Made by a program: the position numbers and the translations under genes. Under the pieces are notes generated by a model. The model saw only the letters and a program-made list of their open reading frames with translations, was not told the DNA's origin and searched no databases. A stretch of DNA of 64,000 bases from Thiocapsa imhoffii. Its GTDB lineage: Bacteria > Pseudomonadota > Gammaproteobacteria > Chromatiales > Chromatiaceae. The stretch covers positions 1-64,000 of the forward strand of contig NZ_NRSD01000011.1 of the NCBI RefSeq assembly GCF_016583985.1, in the 5' to 3' direction. Every line of letters begins with the position of its first letter. Positions within the stretch are counted from its first letter, which is position 1. Below, piece after piece: positions 31,096-39,422 of this stretch.

Positions 31096-31349
31096 ACGGG
31101 AACCTCTTTATTGTCCGAAGAACGGTTAAAACAACCGTCTTCAGGATGTCTAATTTATCTTTGAAGCCTTTTGCGGGGGTTAGTCATTGCGGCCGTGATC
31201 ACAACTCCGTCTAAGACCCAGAACAGCGCTGCGAGATGGGCATGAAGGGGGATGGCAGAAACCCTGAAATCTCTTATCCTTGGAAGTGCAATCTCACCGA
31301 GGGTCGAGAGCGATGTTCGAAGTCGCTGCCACTGATGACTTTAGCCCAG

Positions 31350-31917
31350 TCAAAGCGGCTTCGCCACAGGCTCAGCGATGAAGCCCGCGACGCGTCTCTG
31401 GAGCGGGCGCAGTCGCTCACCGCGGCGGGCAGGGTGCGCGCCGCCGGTCGAAGCGAACGCGAAGCGGCCACCGTGATCGGCTGAGGTGGTGAACCGAAAA
31501 CGGACTCCCCGTAAAGCCGCATCGGCCAGTTGGCCGGTTCTCTCGAACGCATCTGGACTCTGGTCGCCCAGGTACGAGTGCAATCGCCGACTGTTGTGGA
31601 ACATCGTGATGTCGTCGACGATGTCTGCACTGACTTCCTTTCGGCTCTGGTCGCTGCGCCAGTGGACCCGCTCGGACTTCAAGGAACCGAAGACTCTCTT
31701 AACCACCGCGTGGCCCAGCAATCTCCCTTACGGCTCATACGGCCCTCAACGCCTTGGGCATGCGCCGGGAACCGTAGGTGTTGCCCGAAGTCTCATCCAG
31801 GTCATTGAACCATTCCAGTTTCTCCTCATGCTCCGGGTCTGGATCCCGGTCCTGACGCCACAGGTCATCGTCGAACCCTCTGCGGTTCACGCCCATCAAT
31901 CGGCACAGCATTGTCAC
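31350..31917 (-). pseudogene. IS3 transposase OrfB, catalytic core deleted
   Basis: The N-terminal part (MTMLCRLMGVNRRGF, DLDETSGNTYGSRRMPKALRAV) is joined, with loss of about 150 residues, to the C-terminal part (VFGSLKSERVHWRSDQSRKEV, DDITMFHNSRRLHSYLGDQSP). The first two catalytic Asp residues are gone, and the Glu of the usual AVAESFFGSLK motif reads AVVKRVFGSLK, so all three active-site residues are lost. Confidence 0.8.
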
Positions 31918-31955
31918 CGGATAGGCGTTCTTCTCTTGGGCGATGAACTGAAATC

Positions 31956-32249
31956 TCAGCTCGACTCTTTCGCGAAGAAGGCCGTCCCTTTTTTTAAGAT
32001 ATCCCTCCCCATCTTCAGGCGACGATTCTCCTCACGCAGACGCCGCAGCTCCTCTCCCTCGGATGTCAGCTTTCCATGGCCGCGAAACGCATCGCTCTCG
32101 TCGTCCTGAAATTCTTTAACCCACCGCGCCAGCACATTACGGTCGAGGCCCAGTCTCTTGGCTGCCTCGGTCTTGTTGTACCCCTGCTCGGTGACCGGTC
32201 TCACCGCCTCCTCATTGAACTCTCTCGTGTATTTCTTACGTGTTGCTAT
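31956..32249 (-). pseudogene. IS3 transposase OrfA with lost start codon
   Basis: The product reads ATRKKYTREFNEEAV and then VTEQGYNKTEAAKRLGLDRNVLARWVKEF with a leucine-zipper tail, a complete IS3 OrfA DNA-binding protein of about 97 residues. Where the family starts with ATG GCA ACA, the sequence has ATA GCA ACA (32247-32249), and a stop lies two codons upstream. A GTG at 32204 could still start a shortened version. Confidence 0.7.
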
Positions 32250-32587
32250 CTCTCAGCTCAGTTTCAGGAATGGTCTCTTAACTAAGTGTCCGCTGCCATT
32301 AGACCACCTTAGCTCGAACTGGTCGTCTACAACGTCCAGTTCCGCAACGGAGAGCAAGTCGTCGATCAGGAAGATCGGGTCGCCGCCTCAGCGGCTGTAT
32401 ACCAGATTTAACAATAACTCTGTGCTTGAATCTCAACGGATATGCTCGCTTCGGCGTGTAACCACTATAAATCATTCCTTTAGAGATTTCGTGTTTAGCG
32501 ACTTATCGCACTTAATGTGTATTTAAAATCTAGCGGTAAAAGATTGTTTTTAAATTGATTTCACATTCCCTGACATCCGTGAGAGCC

Positions 32588-32643
32588 CTTTGGAAATACA
32601 AAACATCATAGATTTTAACATCTAGACATTTGTAACAACTCTA
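32588..32643 (+). repeat. IS right-end repeat, copy 2
   Basis: It matches 29918-29973 and ends in the same AACAACTCTA. No transposase-coding sequence is attached on its left, so it is a solo end left by a largely deleted second IS copy just upstream of the GT4 gene. Confidence 0.75.
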
Positions 32644-32734
32644 ATGATAATTCCATTCAGGAGCGAGAAATTCTTGTTAGATGGAACGATTCGCACGCAA
32701 CATATGTGTACATATTCTAAACGGTCCTGAAATC

Positions 32735-33943
32735 ATGCGCATTCTTATCGCTCACAACACGTATCGCCATCCAGGAGGCGAGGATAGTGTCTTCCGTACT
32801 GAAGTGAACCTGTTACGTGCGCACGGACATGAAGTCTTCACATTCGAGCGACACAATCGAGATGTCCCGAATGGAAACCGCATTTCGACTGCGTTGGGAA
32901 CGATATGGAATCGTGATGCGTACCGAGCGGTCGCCCATGTGGTCAAGCAAGAACGAATCGAACTCGTTCATTTTCACAATACCTTACCTCTGATTTCTCC
33001 TGCAGCGTACTGGGCTGCTCGGTCACAGGGTGCCGCTGTCGTTCAAACCTTTCATAATTATCGATTTTTGTGCCCTAATGGGATGCTTTTCAGGTTGGGC
33101 AATCCGTGTGATCTTTGCGCGAAACGGTTGCTCCCGCTACCGGGTATCTGGTTTGGATGTTATCGCGGAAACCGCCTCGCGACGGCAACGGTCGGAGCGA
33201 CAAGCTTGACACACCGCTTGCTCGGAACCTGGTCAACACAGGTCGATCGCTATATTGTGCTGACTCAATTCGCAAGGAAGCTTTTTGCGCAAGCTGGGAT
33301 ACCCGAGGAACAAATCGTGGTTAAGCCCAACTTTGTTGCGGATCAGCCCCTCAGTCCACGCAGATCGCCGCCCAGCGGCTTCCTATTCGTTGGACGCTTA
33401 AGCCCGGAGAAAGGGATCAACACCTTGCTGGCAGCAGTCGAGCAGTGTAACAGCCCAGTTGTCGTGGTTGGCGACGGCCCCGTGGAACTCACTTCGGATC
33501 GCACCACACTAATCGCTAAGGGACGCCAGTCTGGACAGCAAGTCCGGGGACTGATGGGACAAGCAACCGCACTCTTATTTCCCTCGACATGCTACGAGGG
33601 CTTCCCTATTGTGATTGCTGAAGCCTATGCATCCGGTCTTCCGGTCATTGCCTCTCGTATTGGCGGCATTCCTGAAATCGTTGAGGATGGTGTGACGGGG
33701 CTCTTGGTGACTCCGGGTGACCATGTTGAACTCGCGGCAAAAATTCGTTGGGCACAAACACATCTCGATGCCATGTCGAAAATGGGTCTAGAAGCTCGAA
33801 AACGTTATGTTGATATTTATAGTCCGGGGCGCAACTATACATTACTGATGAGCATCTATCGTGATGCGCTTGCACGACGTCAGTCCACAGGGCCTGGATA
33901 CGGGCTGTCTGTCAACGAAAGTCATCATTCAAAAAATGGGTGA
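32735..33943 (+). CDS. Family 4 glycosyltransferase
   Basis: A 402-residue GT-B enzyme: MRILIAHNTYRHPGGEDSVF at the N-terminal Rossmann fold, HFHNTLPLISPAAYWAAR, and in the C-terminal half FLFVGRLSPEKGINTLL, with the catalytic/UDP-binding CYEGFPIVIAEAYASGLPVIAS (the E-x7-E motif of GT4). It also contains a small cysteine set (CDLC) seen in some GT4 enzymes. I place the start at the ATG at 32735; an in-frame ATG at 32681 would add 18 unconserved residues. It likely extends the EPS repeat unit. Confidence 0.87.
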   Translation: MRILIAHNTYRHPGGEDSVFRTEVNLLRAHGHEVFTFERHNRDVPNGNRISTALGTIWNRDAYRAVAHVVKQERIELVHFHNTLPLISPAAYWAARSQGAAVVQTFHNYRFLCPNGMLFRLGNPCDLCAKRLLPLPGIWFGCYRGNRLATATVGATSLTHRLLGTWSTQVDRYIVLTQFARKLFAQAGIPEEQIVVKPNFVADQPLSPRRSPPSGFLFVGRLSPEKGINTLLAAVEQCNSPVVVVGDGPVELTSDRTTLIAKGRQSGQQVRGLMGQATALLFPSTCYEGFPIVIAEAYASGLPVIASRIGGIPEIVEDGVTGLLVTPGDHVELAAKIRWAQTHLDAMSKMGLEARKRYVDIYSPGRNYTLLMSIYRDALARRQSTGPGYGLSVNESHHSKNG

Positions 33944-34000
33944 TGCAATCTTTTAAGGCATCGATCATAACATCATATTTGGCATGCCAAAGTCATTAAA

Positions 34001-34016
34001 TGGCACAATGATTGCA
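34001..34016 (+). promoter_or_regulatory. Sigma-54 (-24/-12) promoter for the wecG-xrtD-prsT unit
   Basis: TGGCACAATGATTGCA matches the consensus TGGCAC-N5-TTGCW at every fixed position, with ten bases between GG and GC. Transcription would start near 34026, giving a leader of about 355 nt before the ATG at 34382. The rest of the 33944-34381 gap has no gene I can support. I find no copy of the 17-bp dyad near it, so the activator site is unidentified. Confidence 0.75.
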
Positions 34017-34381
34017 TAAAGTTGATCACTGTCTGCGCTTAAATTACGACATCGGAATCACAGTCCAACGCGCTCATAATCCAGTGTGACGGACGTGTCT
34101 AATCTCTTGATTTAGTTTTTCAAATCAAGCACCTAGGAGATCAATAAGCGTGCAGGACGCAGCCCGCGCCAATCGAGACAGATCGCGCGGACTCAATATC
34201 ATGAACAACGGTCTGACAGCACGAGAATCGAATGAACACTAGGTGTCATATTGTGACGCGAAATCGTCTCTTCGGTCACCAAAATCATCTCTTCACGCGA
34301 ATCAAGACTCAAGGTGATGACCGGTGCTCTGTAACGAGGCGACGGTCCGCCCGAGATGTCACCACTCTTCGGTGGAATGAC

Positions 34382-35170
34382 ATGACAACCATAAAAATGA
34401 AACACCCTGAGGTTTTTGATGCGATTGGAACATCCGTTGCCGCGACTACCTTTCAAGAATTCTCACAGGATATCCAGCGACAGTTGAAGTCCGGCAGAGG
34501 AGGCTATGTCACCTTCGCCAATTCCCACACCACAGTGATGGCTCGACGCGATCCGGTCTATGCCAACGCACTCACGAAAGCATACAGGATCCTTCCTGAT
34601 GGTCGTTCGGTCTATCTCGTCGGGCGTCTTCGCTATCGGAAACGACTCGAACAACTTGCAGGCCCCGATGTGATGGGCAAACTTCTCACCCAACCTTTCG
34701 AACCCGCACTGCGCCATTTTTTCTATGGCAGTACCCAAGAAACACTCTCCTTGTTGATCGCTCGAATCAAACAGTCGCACCCAAATGCGATCATCGTTGG
34801 TCAGGAGTCGCCCCCATTTCGCCCCCTCTCATCCGAGGAACAAGAAGCAGCGTTGCGCCGCATTCAGGGCGCGCAAGCCGACATCATCTGGATCGGGCTT
34901 GGCGCTCCAAAACAGGAACTTTGGATGTCGGAGCATGCCAACCAGCTCAAGCCCGCCATCCTGTTCGGTGTCGGAGCAGCATTCGATTTCCACGCAGGGA
35001 CCTCAACACGCGCTCCCGACTGGATGCGACGTGCTGGATTGGAATGGCTCCACCGACTGACTCAAGAACCAAAACGTCTCTGGAGACGCTACGCACTTAG
35101 CAATAGCTTCTTCCTGTTCTATGTATTCAAGGATCTAATCACTCAGCGAGCTCAAAAATCACAGACTTAA
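34382..35170 (+). CDS. WecG/TagA/CpsF-family glycosyltransferase (GT26)
   Basis: A 262-residue enzyme with the family blocks GGYVTFANSHTTVMARRDP, YRILPDGRSVYLVGRL (the DG motif of the active site), RHFFYGSTQETL, ADIIWIGLGAPKQELWM, PAILFGVGAAFDFHAGT, and APDWMRRAGLEWLHRL. GT26 enzymes add ManNAc or ManNAcA to undecaprenyl-PP-GlcNAc at the inner membrane face. The ATG at 34382 is chosen because upstream residues are unconserved; GGTGG lies eight bases before it. In exosortase loci such a gene is a regular companion. It is followed 76 nt later by xrtD. Confidence 0.88.
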   Translation: MTTIKMKHPEVFDAIGTSVAATTFQEFSQDIQRQLKSGRGGYVTFANSHTTVMARRDPVYANALTKAYRILPDGRSVYLVGRLRYRKRLEQLAGPDVMGKLLTQPFEPALRHFFYGSTQETLSLLIARIKQSHPNAIIVGQESPPFRPLSSEEQEAALRRIQGAQADIIWIGLGAPKQELWMSEHANQLKPAILFGVGAAFDFHAGTSTRAPDWMRRAGLEWLHRLTQEPKRLWRRYALSNSFFLFYVFKDLITQRAQKSQT

Positions 35171-35246
35171 ATTTGATCACTGTGATTGAGAGTACTGCAT
35201 AGAGATTATCTCGATCAAGCATGGATGATTTGAATCTGGAGTTCCC

Positions 35247-36833
35247 ATGAATACGATGGATGACTTGGAAGACTTTCGCTGGATTAGTGGGCGCGTTGTT
35301 TGGATTCTTGTCTCGGTTGCCGCCATCGCACTGGGATTCATGTACGCACCGGGCGCAACCGAACTGCTCAAGATCTGGGGGGAGTCCGCAGAGTATAGCT
35401 ACGGATACTTTATCCCCATTGTCAGCCTGTTGATGGTTTGGCAACAGAAACATACGCTTTCCCAAATGCCGTTCAAAGCGAGCTGGATCGGGCTCCTTGT
35501 TCTTGCCGGTGGACTCTTTTTTTATTTTGTCGGAACCCTTAGCACGATCTTCTTGATCGTTCACTATTCTTTCATTTTAGTCTTGTTTGGCCTCGTGTTA
35601 TCGATGACTGGTTGGCCACCGATGCGTTTCATCTGGCCCGCGCTCGTCTACCTGGCCTTCATGATCCCATTCCCTCCATTTTTGTACACGCAGCTGTCCT
35701 TCGCTCTTCAATTAATCTCGTCTGAGATTGGCGTCGCTGTCATCCGCTGGTTTGGAATCTCTGTCTTCCTTGAAGGAAACGTCATCGATCTCGGCGACTA
35801 TAAATTGCAGGTTGTCGACGCCTGTAGTGGCCTACGCTATCTCTTCCCACTGATGAGCTTTGGCTTCTTAATGGCCTATCTCTTCCGAGGCCCACTCTGG
35901 CAACGGATCGTCTTGTTTCTCTCGACGATTCCCATCACTGTGCTGATGAATAGCTTCAGAATTGGCGTGATCGGAGTCTTGGTTGAATATTTCGGGATTG
36001 CAATGGCGGAGGGTTTCCTGCACGACTTCGAAGGCTGGGCCATCTTTATGGCATGCACAGTCATCCTAGTGATCGAGGCATGGATCTTCTGGCGCTTTTC
36101 CAAATCACGTCCACCGTCTTTTTGGGACGCCTTCAATCTTGATCTGCCAGAGTCTCCTCCTGCGAGTCAAGCCGTCCACACGCGCACGCTGCCCCGCTCG
36201 TTTCTCGTCGCGGTTGCGCTCATCGTGGTCGCGGCATTTGCTTCAGAGGCTCTGAGTTCTCGCCCGATACCCGAACATCAACGAACAAGTTTCATCGTAT
36301 TCCCTGATCGGATTGGTGCCTGGGATGGTCGCCCGGATACACTCGAGGCAGCAATTCTAGAAGAACTGGATGTTGATGACTATTTCATCGGTGATTTCCT
36401 GTCTCAAAACCGCCAGCGGGTGAACTTCTACGTAGCCTATTACGGATCCCAGCAAGCAGGCGCCGCGGCACACTCACCACGCTCTTGTATTCCTGGCGGT
36501 GGCTGGAAAATCACGGACCTCCGGACCCAGGTGCTAGATGAGGTGCTCGTCCGCGGCGAACCCCTCACGGTGAATCGCTTGAAGATTCAACGCGGCGATG
36601 ATAAACAACTCGTTTACTATTGGTTTGATCAGCGCGGTCGTCTCCTGACCAATGAATATGCGGTCAAGTGGTACCTCTTCTGGGATGCCCTCACCCAGAA
36701 CCGGACGGATGGGGCACTGATTCGACTCACGACCGTCGTCCAGCCTGGCGAGGACTGGAGTGATGCGGACGCCCGCCTGACCGAGTTTGCTGATCTAGTC
36801 AATCCGCAGTTGACCCCGTTCTTACCCGATTGA
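35247..36833 (+). CDS. xrtD: VPLPA-CTERM-specific exosortase XrtD, fused to EpsI
   Basis: A 528-residue protein. The N-terminal 290 residues form an exosortase with about eight membrane segments and the cysteine-protease triad in DACSGLRYLF (C193), MNSFRIG (R238) and FLHDFEGW (H259). The C-terminal 220 residues are an EpsI-type domain (FPDRIGAWDGRPDTL, VNFYVAYYGSQQAG, HSPRSCIPGGGW, LVYYWFDQRGR). Fused exosortase-EpsI proteins of this size are what I know as XrtD, whose substrates end in VPLPA-type tails, and such tails occur in this window. It cleaves the tail at the inner membrane and presumably transfers the protein to a surface glycan. GGAG sits five bases before the ATG. Confidence 0.92.
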   Translation: MNTMDDLEDFRWISGRVVWILVSVAAIALGFMYAPGATELLKIWGESAEYSYGYFIPIVSLLMVWQQKHTLSQMPFKASWIGLLVLAGGLFFYFVGTLSTIFLIVHYSFILVLFGLVLSMTGWPPMRFIWPALVYLAFMIPFPPFLYTQLSFALQLISSEIGVAVIRWFGISVFLEGNVIDLGDYKLQVVDACSGLRYLFPLMSFGFLMAYLFRGPLWQRIVLFLSTIPITVLMNSFRIGVIGVLVEYFGIAMAEGFLHDFEGWAIFMACTVILVIEAWIFWRFSKSRPPSFWDAFNLDLPESPPASQAVHTRTLPRSFLVAVALIVVAAFASEALSSRPIPEHQRTSFIVFPDRIGAWDGRPDTLEAAILEELDVDDYFIGDFLSQNRQRVNFYVAYYGSQQAGAAAHSPRSCIPGGGWKITDLRTQVLDEVLVRGEPLTVNRLKIQRGDDKQLVYYWFDQRGRLLTNEYAVKWYLFWDALTQNRTDGALIRLTTVVQPGEDWSDADARLTEFADLVNPQLTPFLPD

Positions 36834-36951
36834 CGGATGATGACGAGATGGCTGTAGGGAACCCTACTTCGTTTGGACGTGGGCACTGCTGATCCGCTGT
36901 GGCAGCGCCGTTCTGCTTCAACAATTCATGAGTTGATAAATGGGAGTCTCC

Positions 36952-39351
36952 ATGACGAATCGAACAAGGACCTTTTTGCTCGCTTGCGTGATCTTTCTGC
37001 TCGCCGGTTGCGGCGCTGAGGATCGCAAGGATCGCTACCTCAATCGAGGCATCGAGTTATTCGAAGCAGGCGACCTGATCAAGGCACGCCTGGAGTTCAG
37101 AAACGCACTGCAGATTGACGACAAAGACGCCACGGCCTGGATGATGTTGGGTCAGATCGAAGAGGATGAGCAGAATTGGGCACAAGCCTTTGGTGCCTAT
37201 ACGCGTTCGATCGAATTGGATCCGAATCTGATCGAAGCGCTGGTGCGACGCGGACGTCTTCTGTTGGCTGCCAATCAGGTCGAAGAGGCCCGCCTAGATG
37301 CCGGTCTTGCGCTCGAACTCGAGCCTGAGAATCCTGATGCACTGGTGTTGCGCGGGGCCATTGAGCGCAGATCGGGCGATATCGACACCGCATTAGCCGA
37401 CATCGAGCATGCACTTGCGCTCGTCCCGAATCATCGTGAAGGGCTGGTATTGCTCGGCCAAATCCGACTCAGTCAGGATGATGTTGCGGGCGCAATCGCC
37501 GCGACGCGCGAGGCCATCGACAGCAACCCGAATGACACCGAACTTCTCCTGATTCTAGGTGGGATCTACGAAACACTCGGCCGAACACAAGACGCCTTGG
37601 CAACCTTGCGACAGATCATCGAGATCGAGCCTGGCATCATTTCACACCGGCAGCGTCTGGCTGGATTTCTAGCACAACAAGGGTCCTTGGATGAGGCTAT
37701 CGGGGTTTATCGGGACGCCATTAATGCAAACCCCCAAGAAACCGAGTTAAAGCTCGCGCTCGTGCGGTTCATCGCTCAGAATCAATCACTTGAGCAGGCC
37801 GGTCTCGAGGCCGAAGCGTTACTCGCCGTCAATCCGCAAGCGCATCAGGTGCGGTTCGCGCGTGCTGAGATCCAAGCGAGTCAGGGGGATGTTTCAGCCG
37901 CGCGCGCGAACTATCGAACCGTTATGGATCAAGCGGGCCTCACCGCAGCCGGCTTGGAAGCCCACTGGCGTTTAGCGATCCTTGAGCTGGCGCAAGGCAA
38001 TCCGGACGAAGCTTGGACTCTAGCCGAAACGGTTCTAAACGAGGATTCGAACAATGAGCAGGCGCTTTTGATTCGTGCCTCGCTAGCCTTGCAGCGAGAA
38101 CAGCCCGATCAAGTGATCGCGGATACGCGAACCGTGATGCGTCTCGACCCCACCTCCCTCGATGCAATCCGGCTCCTCGCCCAAGCCCATTTGCAGAAAG
38201 AAGATTTTGCACTCGCACAAGATGTTCTGCAAAACGCGATCACGCTCGCCCCAACGGAACCAACCAGTTATCTCGATCTGGCACGGGTCCGCGTCCTCTC
38301 CGGTGATCTCAATGGCGCCTTATCCGTATTGGATGAACTCTTAAGACAGGTGCCTGGGAGCGTGGAGGCGCAAAATGCCATTGCGCAGATCCAATTGGGA
38401 CAGCAAGACTGGACGGCTTTGGAGTCCTCGTCCAATCGAATTCTCGAAGACAATCCCGAGCACCCACTCGGCTATTACTTGCGCGGCCTGCTCCTCGAGC
38501 GTCAGGGTGATAACGAAAACGCCATTGCCGCATTTGAGGCGTCGATCGAACGCGCACCCGATACCATCGAGCCTGTACTCGCTCTCACACGTGTCTACGC
38601 GAGCCTTGGACGATTCAATGCAGCAGAACGCACGATCCGCCAACTGCTCGCCTCAAGCCCCAATAACATCACTGCATCCACCCTGCTTGCGGAAATTCTC
38701 GTCGCCGATGAACGACCCGAGGAGGCACGTGAGATCTATCAAGAAGTCATCCGCTTCAGTGGCCAAGCGCCGGCCGGCTATCTCGGCCTAGCGCAAATTC
38801 AACAGCGCAGCGATGACATTGAGGGTGCGATTGCAACCCTTCGCCGGGGCGCGGATGCGACCGAGCGGAATGACTTCCTGCTCTTCAACCTAGCCGTGCT
38901 CCTGCAACAATCGGGACAGGATGACGATGCCGCCGCACTCTACGAGGAGATCCTCGCCAGCAGCCCAGGGGCTGACGTCGTCGCCAACAATCTCGCGATG
39001 CTCTTGACCGCAAGCCCCGATGCGTCTCGAGACCAACTCGAACGGGCACTGGATCTTGCATCTCGTTTCACCAACAGCACACAACCCGCATTCCTGGACA
39101 CGCTGGGCTGGGCTCAATATCGTCTCGGACGCTACGAACAAGCCGCTACGACCCTCGCGCGCGCCATGGCGGCCGGCGAACCCTTTGCCGAACTCGAATA
39201 CCACTTAGGAATGGCCTATCTGAAGACCGGCCGGGAAGCGGAGGGGGTGAAACTACTCCAACGTGCCATCGAGTCTGGCACGATCTTCCCCGGCATTGAG
39301 GATGCGCAGGCTGCCCTTGCCGCGGTCGCGGTCAGCGTCGAGGAGCGCTGA
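36952..39351 (+). CDS. prsT: PrsT-like TPR-repeat lipoprotein of the exosortase system
   Basis: The 799-residue product has a lipoprotein signal (MTNRTRTFLLACVIFLLAGC, lipidated C20) followed by about 20 tetratricopeptide repeats running nearly end to end (for example AEDRKDRYLNRGIELFEAGDLIKARLEFRNAL). It resembles the PEP-CTERM system TPR lipoprotein PrsT, though somewhat shorter than the typical 900 residues. A scaffold or secretin-partner role in exporting polysaccharide is inferred. GGGAG five bases before the ATG at 36952 sets the start. It is 118 nt after xrtD, same strand, and ends at a hairpin. Confidence 0.85.
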   Translation: MTNRTRTFLLACVIFLLAGCGAEDRKDRYLNRGIELFEAGDLIKARLEFRNALQIDDKDATAWMMLGQIEEDEQNWAQAFGAYTRSIELDPNLIEALVRRGRLLLAANQVEEARLDAGLALELEPENPDALVLRGAIERRSGDIDTALADIEHALALVPNHREGLVLLGQIRLSQDDVAGAIAATREAIDSNPNDTELLLILGGIYETLGRTQDALATLRQIIEIEPGIISHRQRLAGFLAQQGSLDEAIGVYRDAINANPQETELKLALVRFIAQNQSLEQAGLEAEALLAVNPQAHQVRFARAEIQASQGDVSAARANYRTVMDQAGLTAAGLEAHWRLAILELAQGNPDEAWTLAETVLNEDSNNEQALLIRASLALQREQPDQVIADTRTVMRLDPTSLDAIRLLAQAHLQKEDFALAQDVLQNAITLAPTEPTSYLDLARVRVLSGDLNGALSVLDELLRQVPGSVEAQNAIAQIQLGQQDWTALESSSNRILEDNPEHPLGYYLRGLLLERQGDNENAIAAFEASIERAPDTIEPVLALTRVYASLGRFNAAERTIRQLLASSPNNITASTLLAEILVADERPEEAREIYQEVIRFSGQAPAGYLGLAQIQQRSDDIEGAIATLRRGADATERNDFLLFNLAVLLQQSGQDDDAAALYEEILASSPGADVVANNLAMLLTASPDASRDQLERALDLASRFTNSTQPAFLDTLGWAQYRLGRYEQAATTLARAMAAGEPFAELEYHLGMAYLKTGREAEGVKLLQRAIESGTIFPGIEDAQAALAAVAVSVEER

Positions 39352-39365
39352 GTGCATCAAGTAGC

Positions 39366-39388
39366 AGGCTGCCGAGGTTTGGCAGCCT
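39366..39388 (+). terminator. Hairpin after prsT
   Basis: AGGCTGCC and GGCAGCCT form a perfect eight-base stem around a seven-base loop, 14 nt after the prsT stop. Only a short CTCTTA follows rather than a U-run. It may also serve the convergent gene at 39423. Confidence 0.55.
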
Positions 39389-39422
39389 CTTACAGCGACG
39401 GCCAACATCGTGTCACGTCGAT

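Larger units (their letters stand above)
31350..32315 (-). mobile_element. IS3-family element, internally deleted
   Basis: Minus-strand remnants of orfA and orfB of an IS3-family element lie in order. The left end is probably near 32315, where minus-strand sequence reads GGTCTAATGGCAGCGGACAC, like other IS3 ends. The right end is not resolved. orfA has lost its start codon and orfB has lost its catalytic centre. The 32316-32587 stretch between this and the next IS end shows no gene I can support. Confidence 0.6.
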
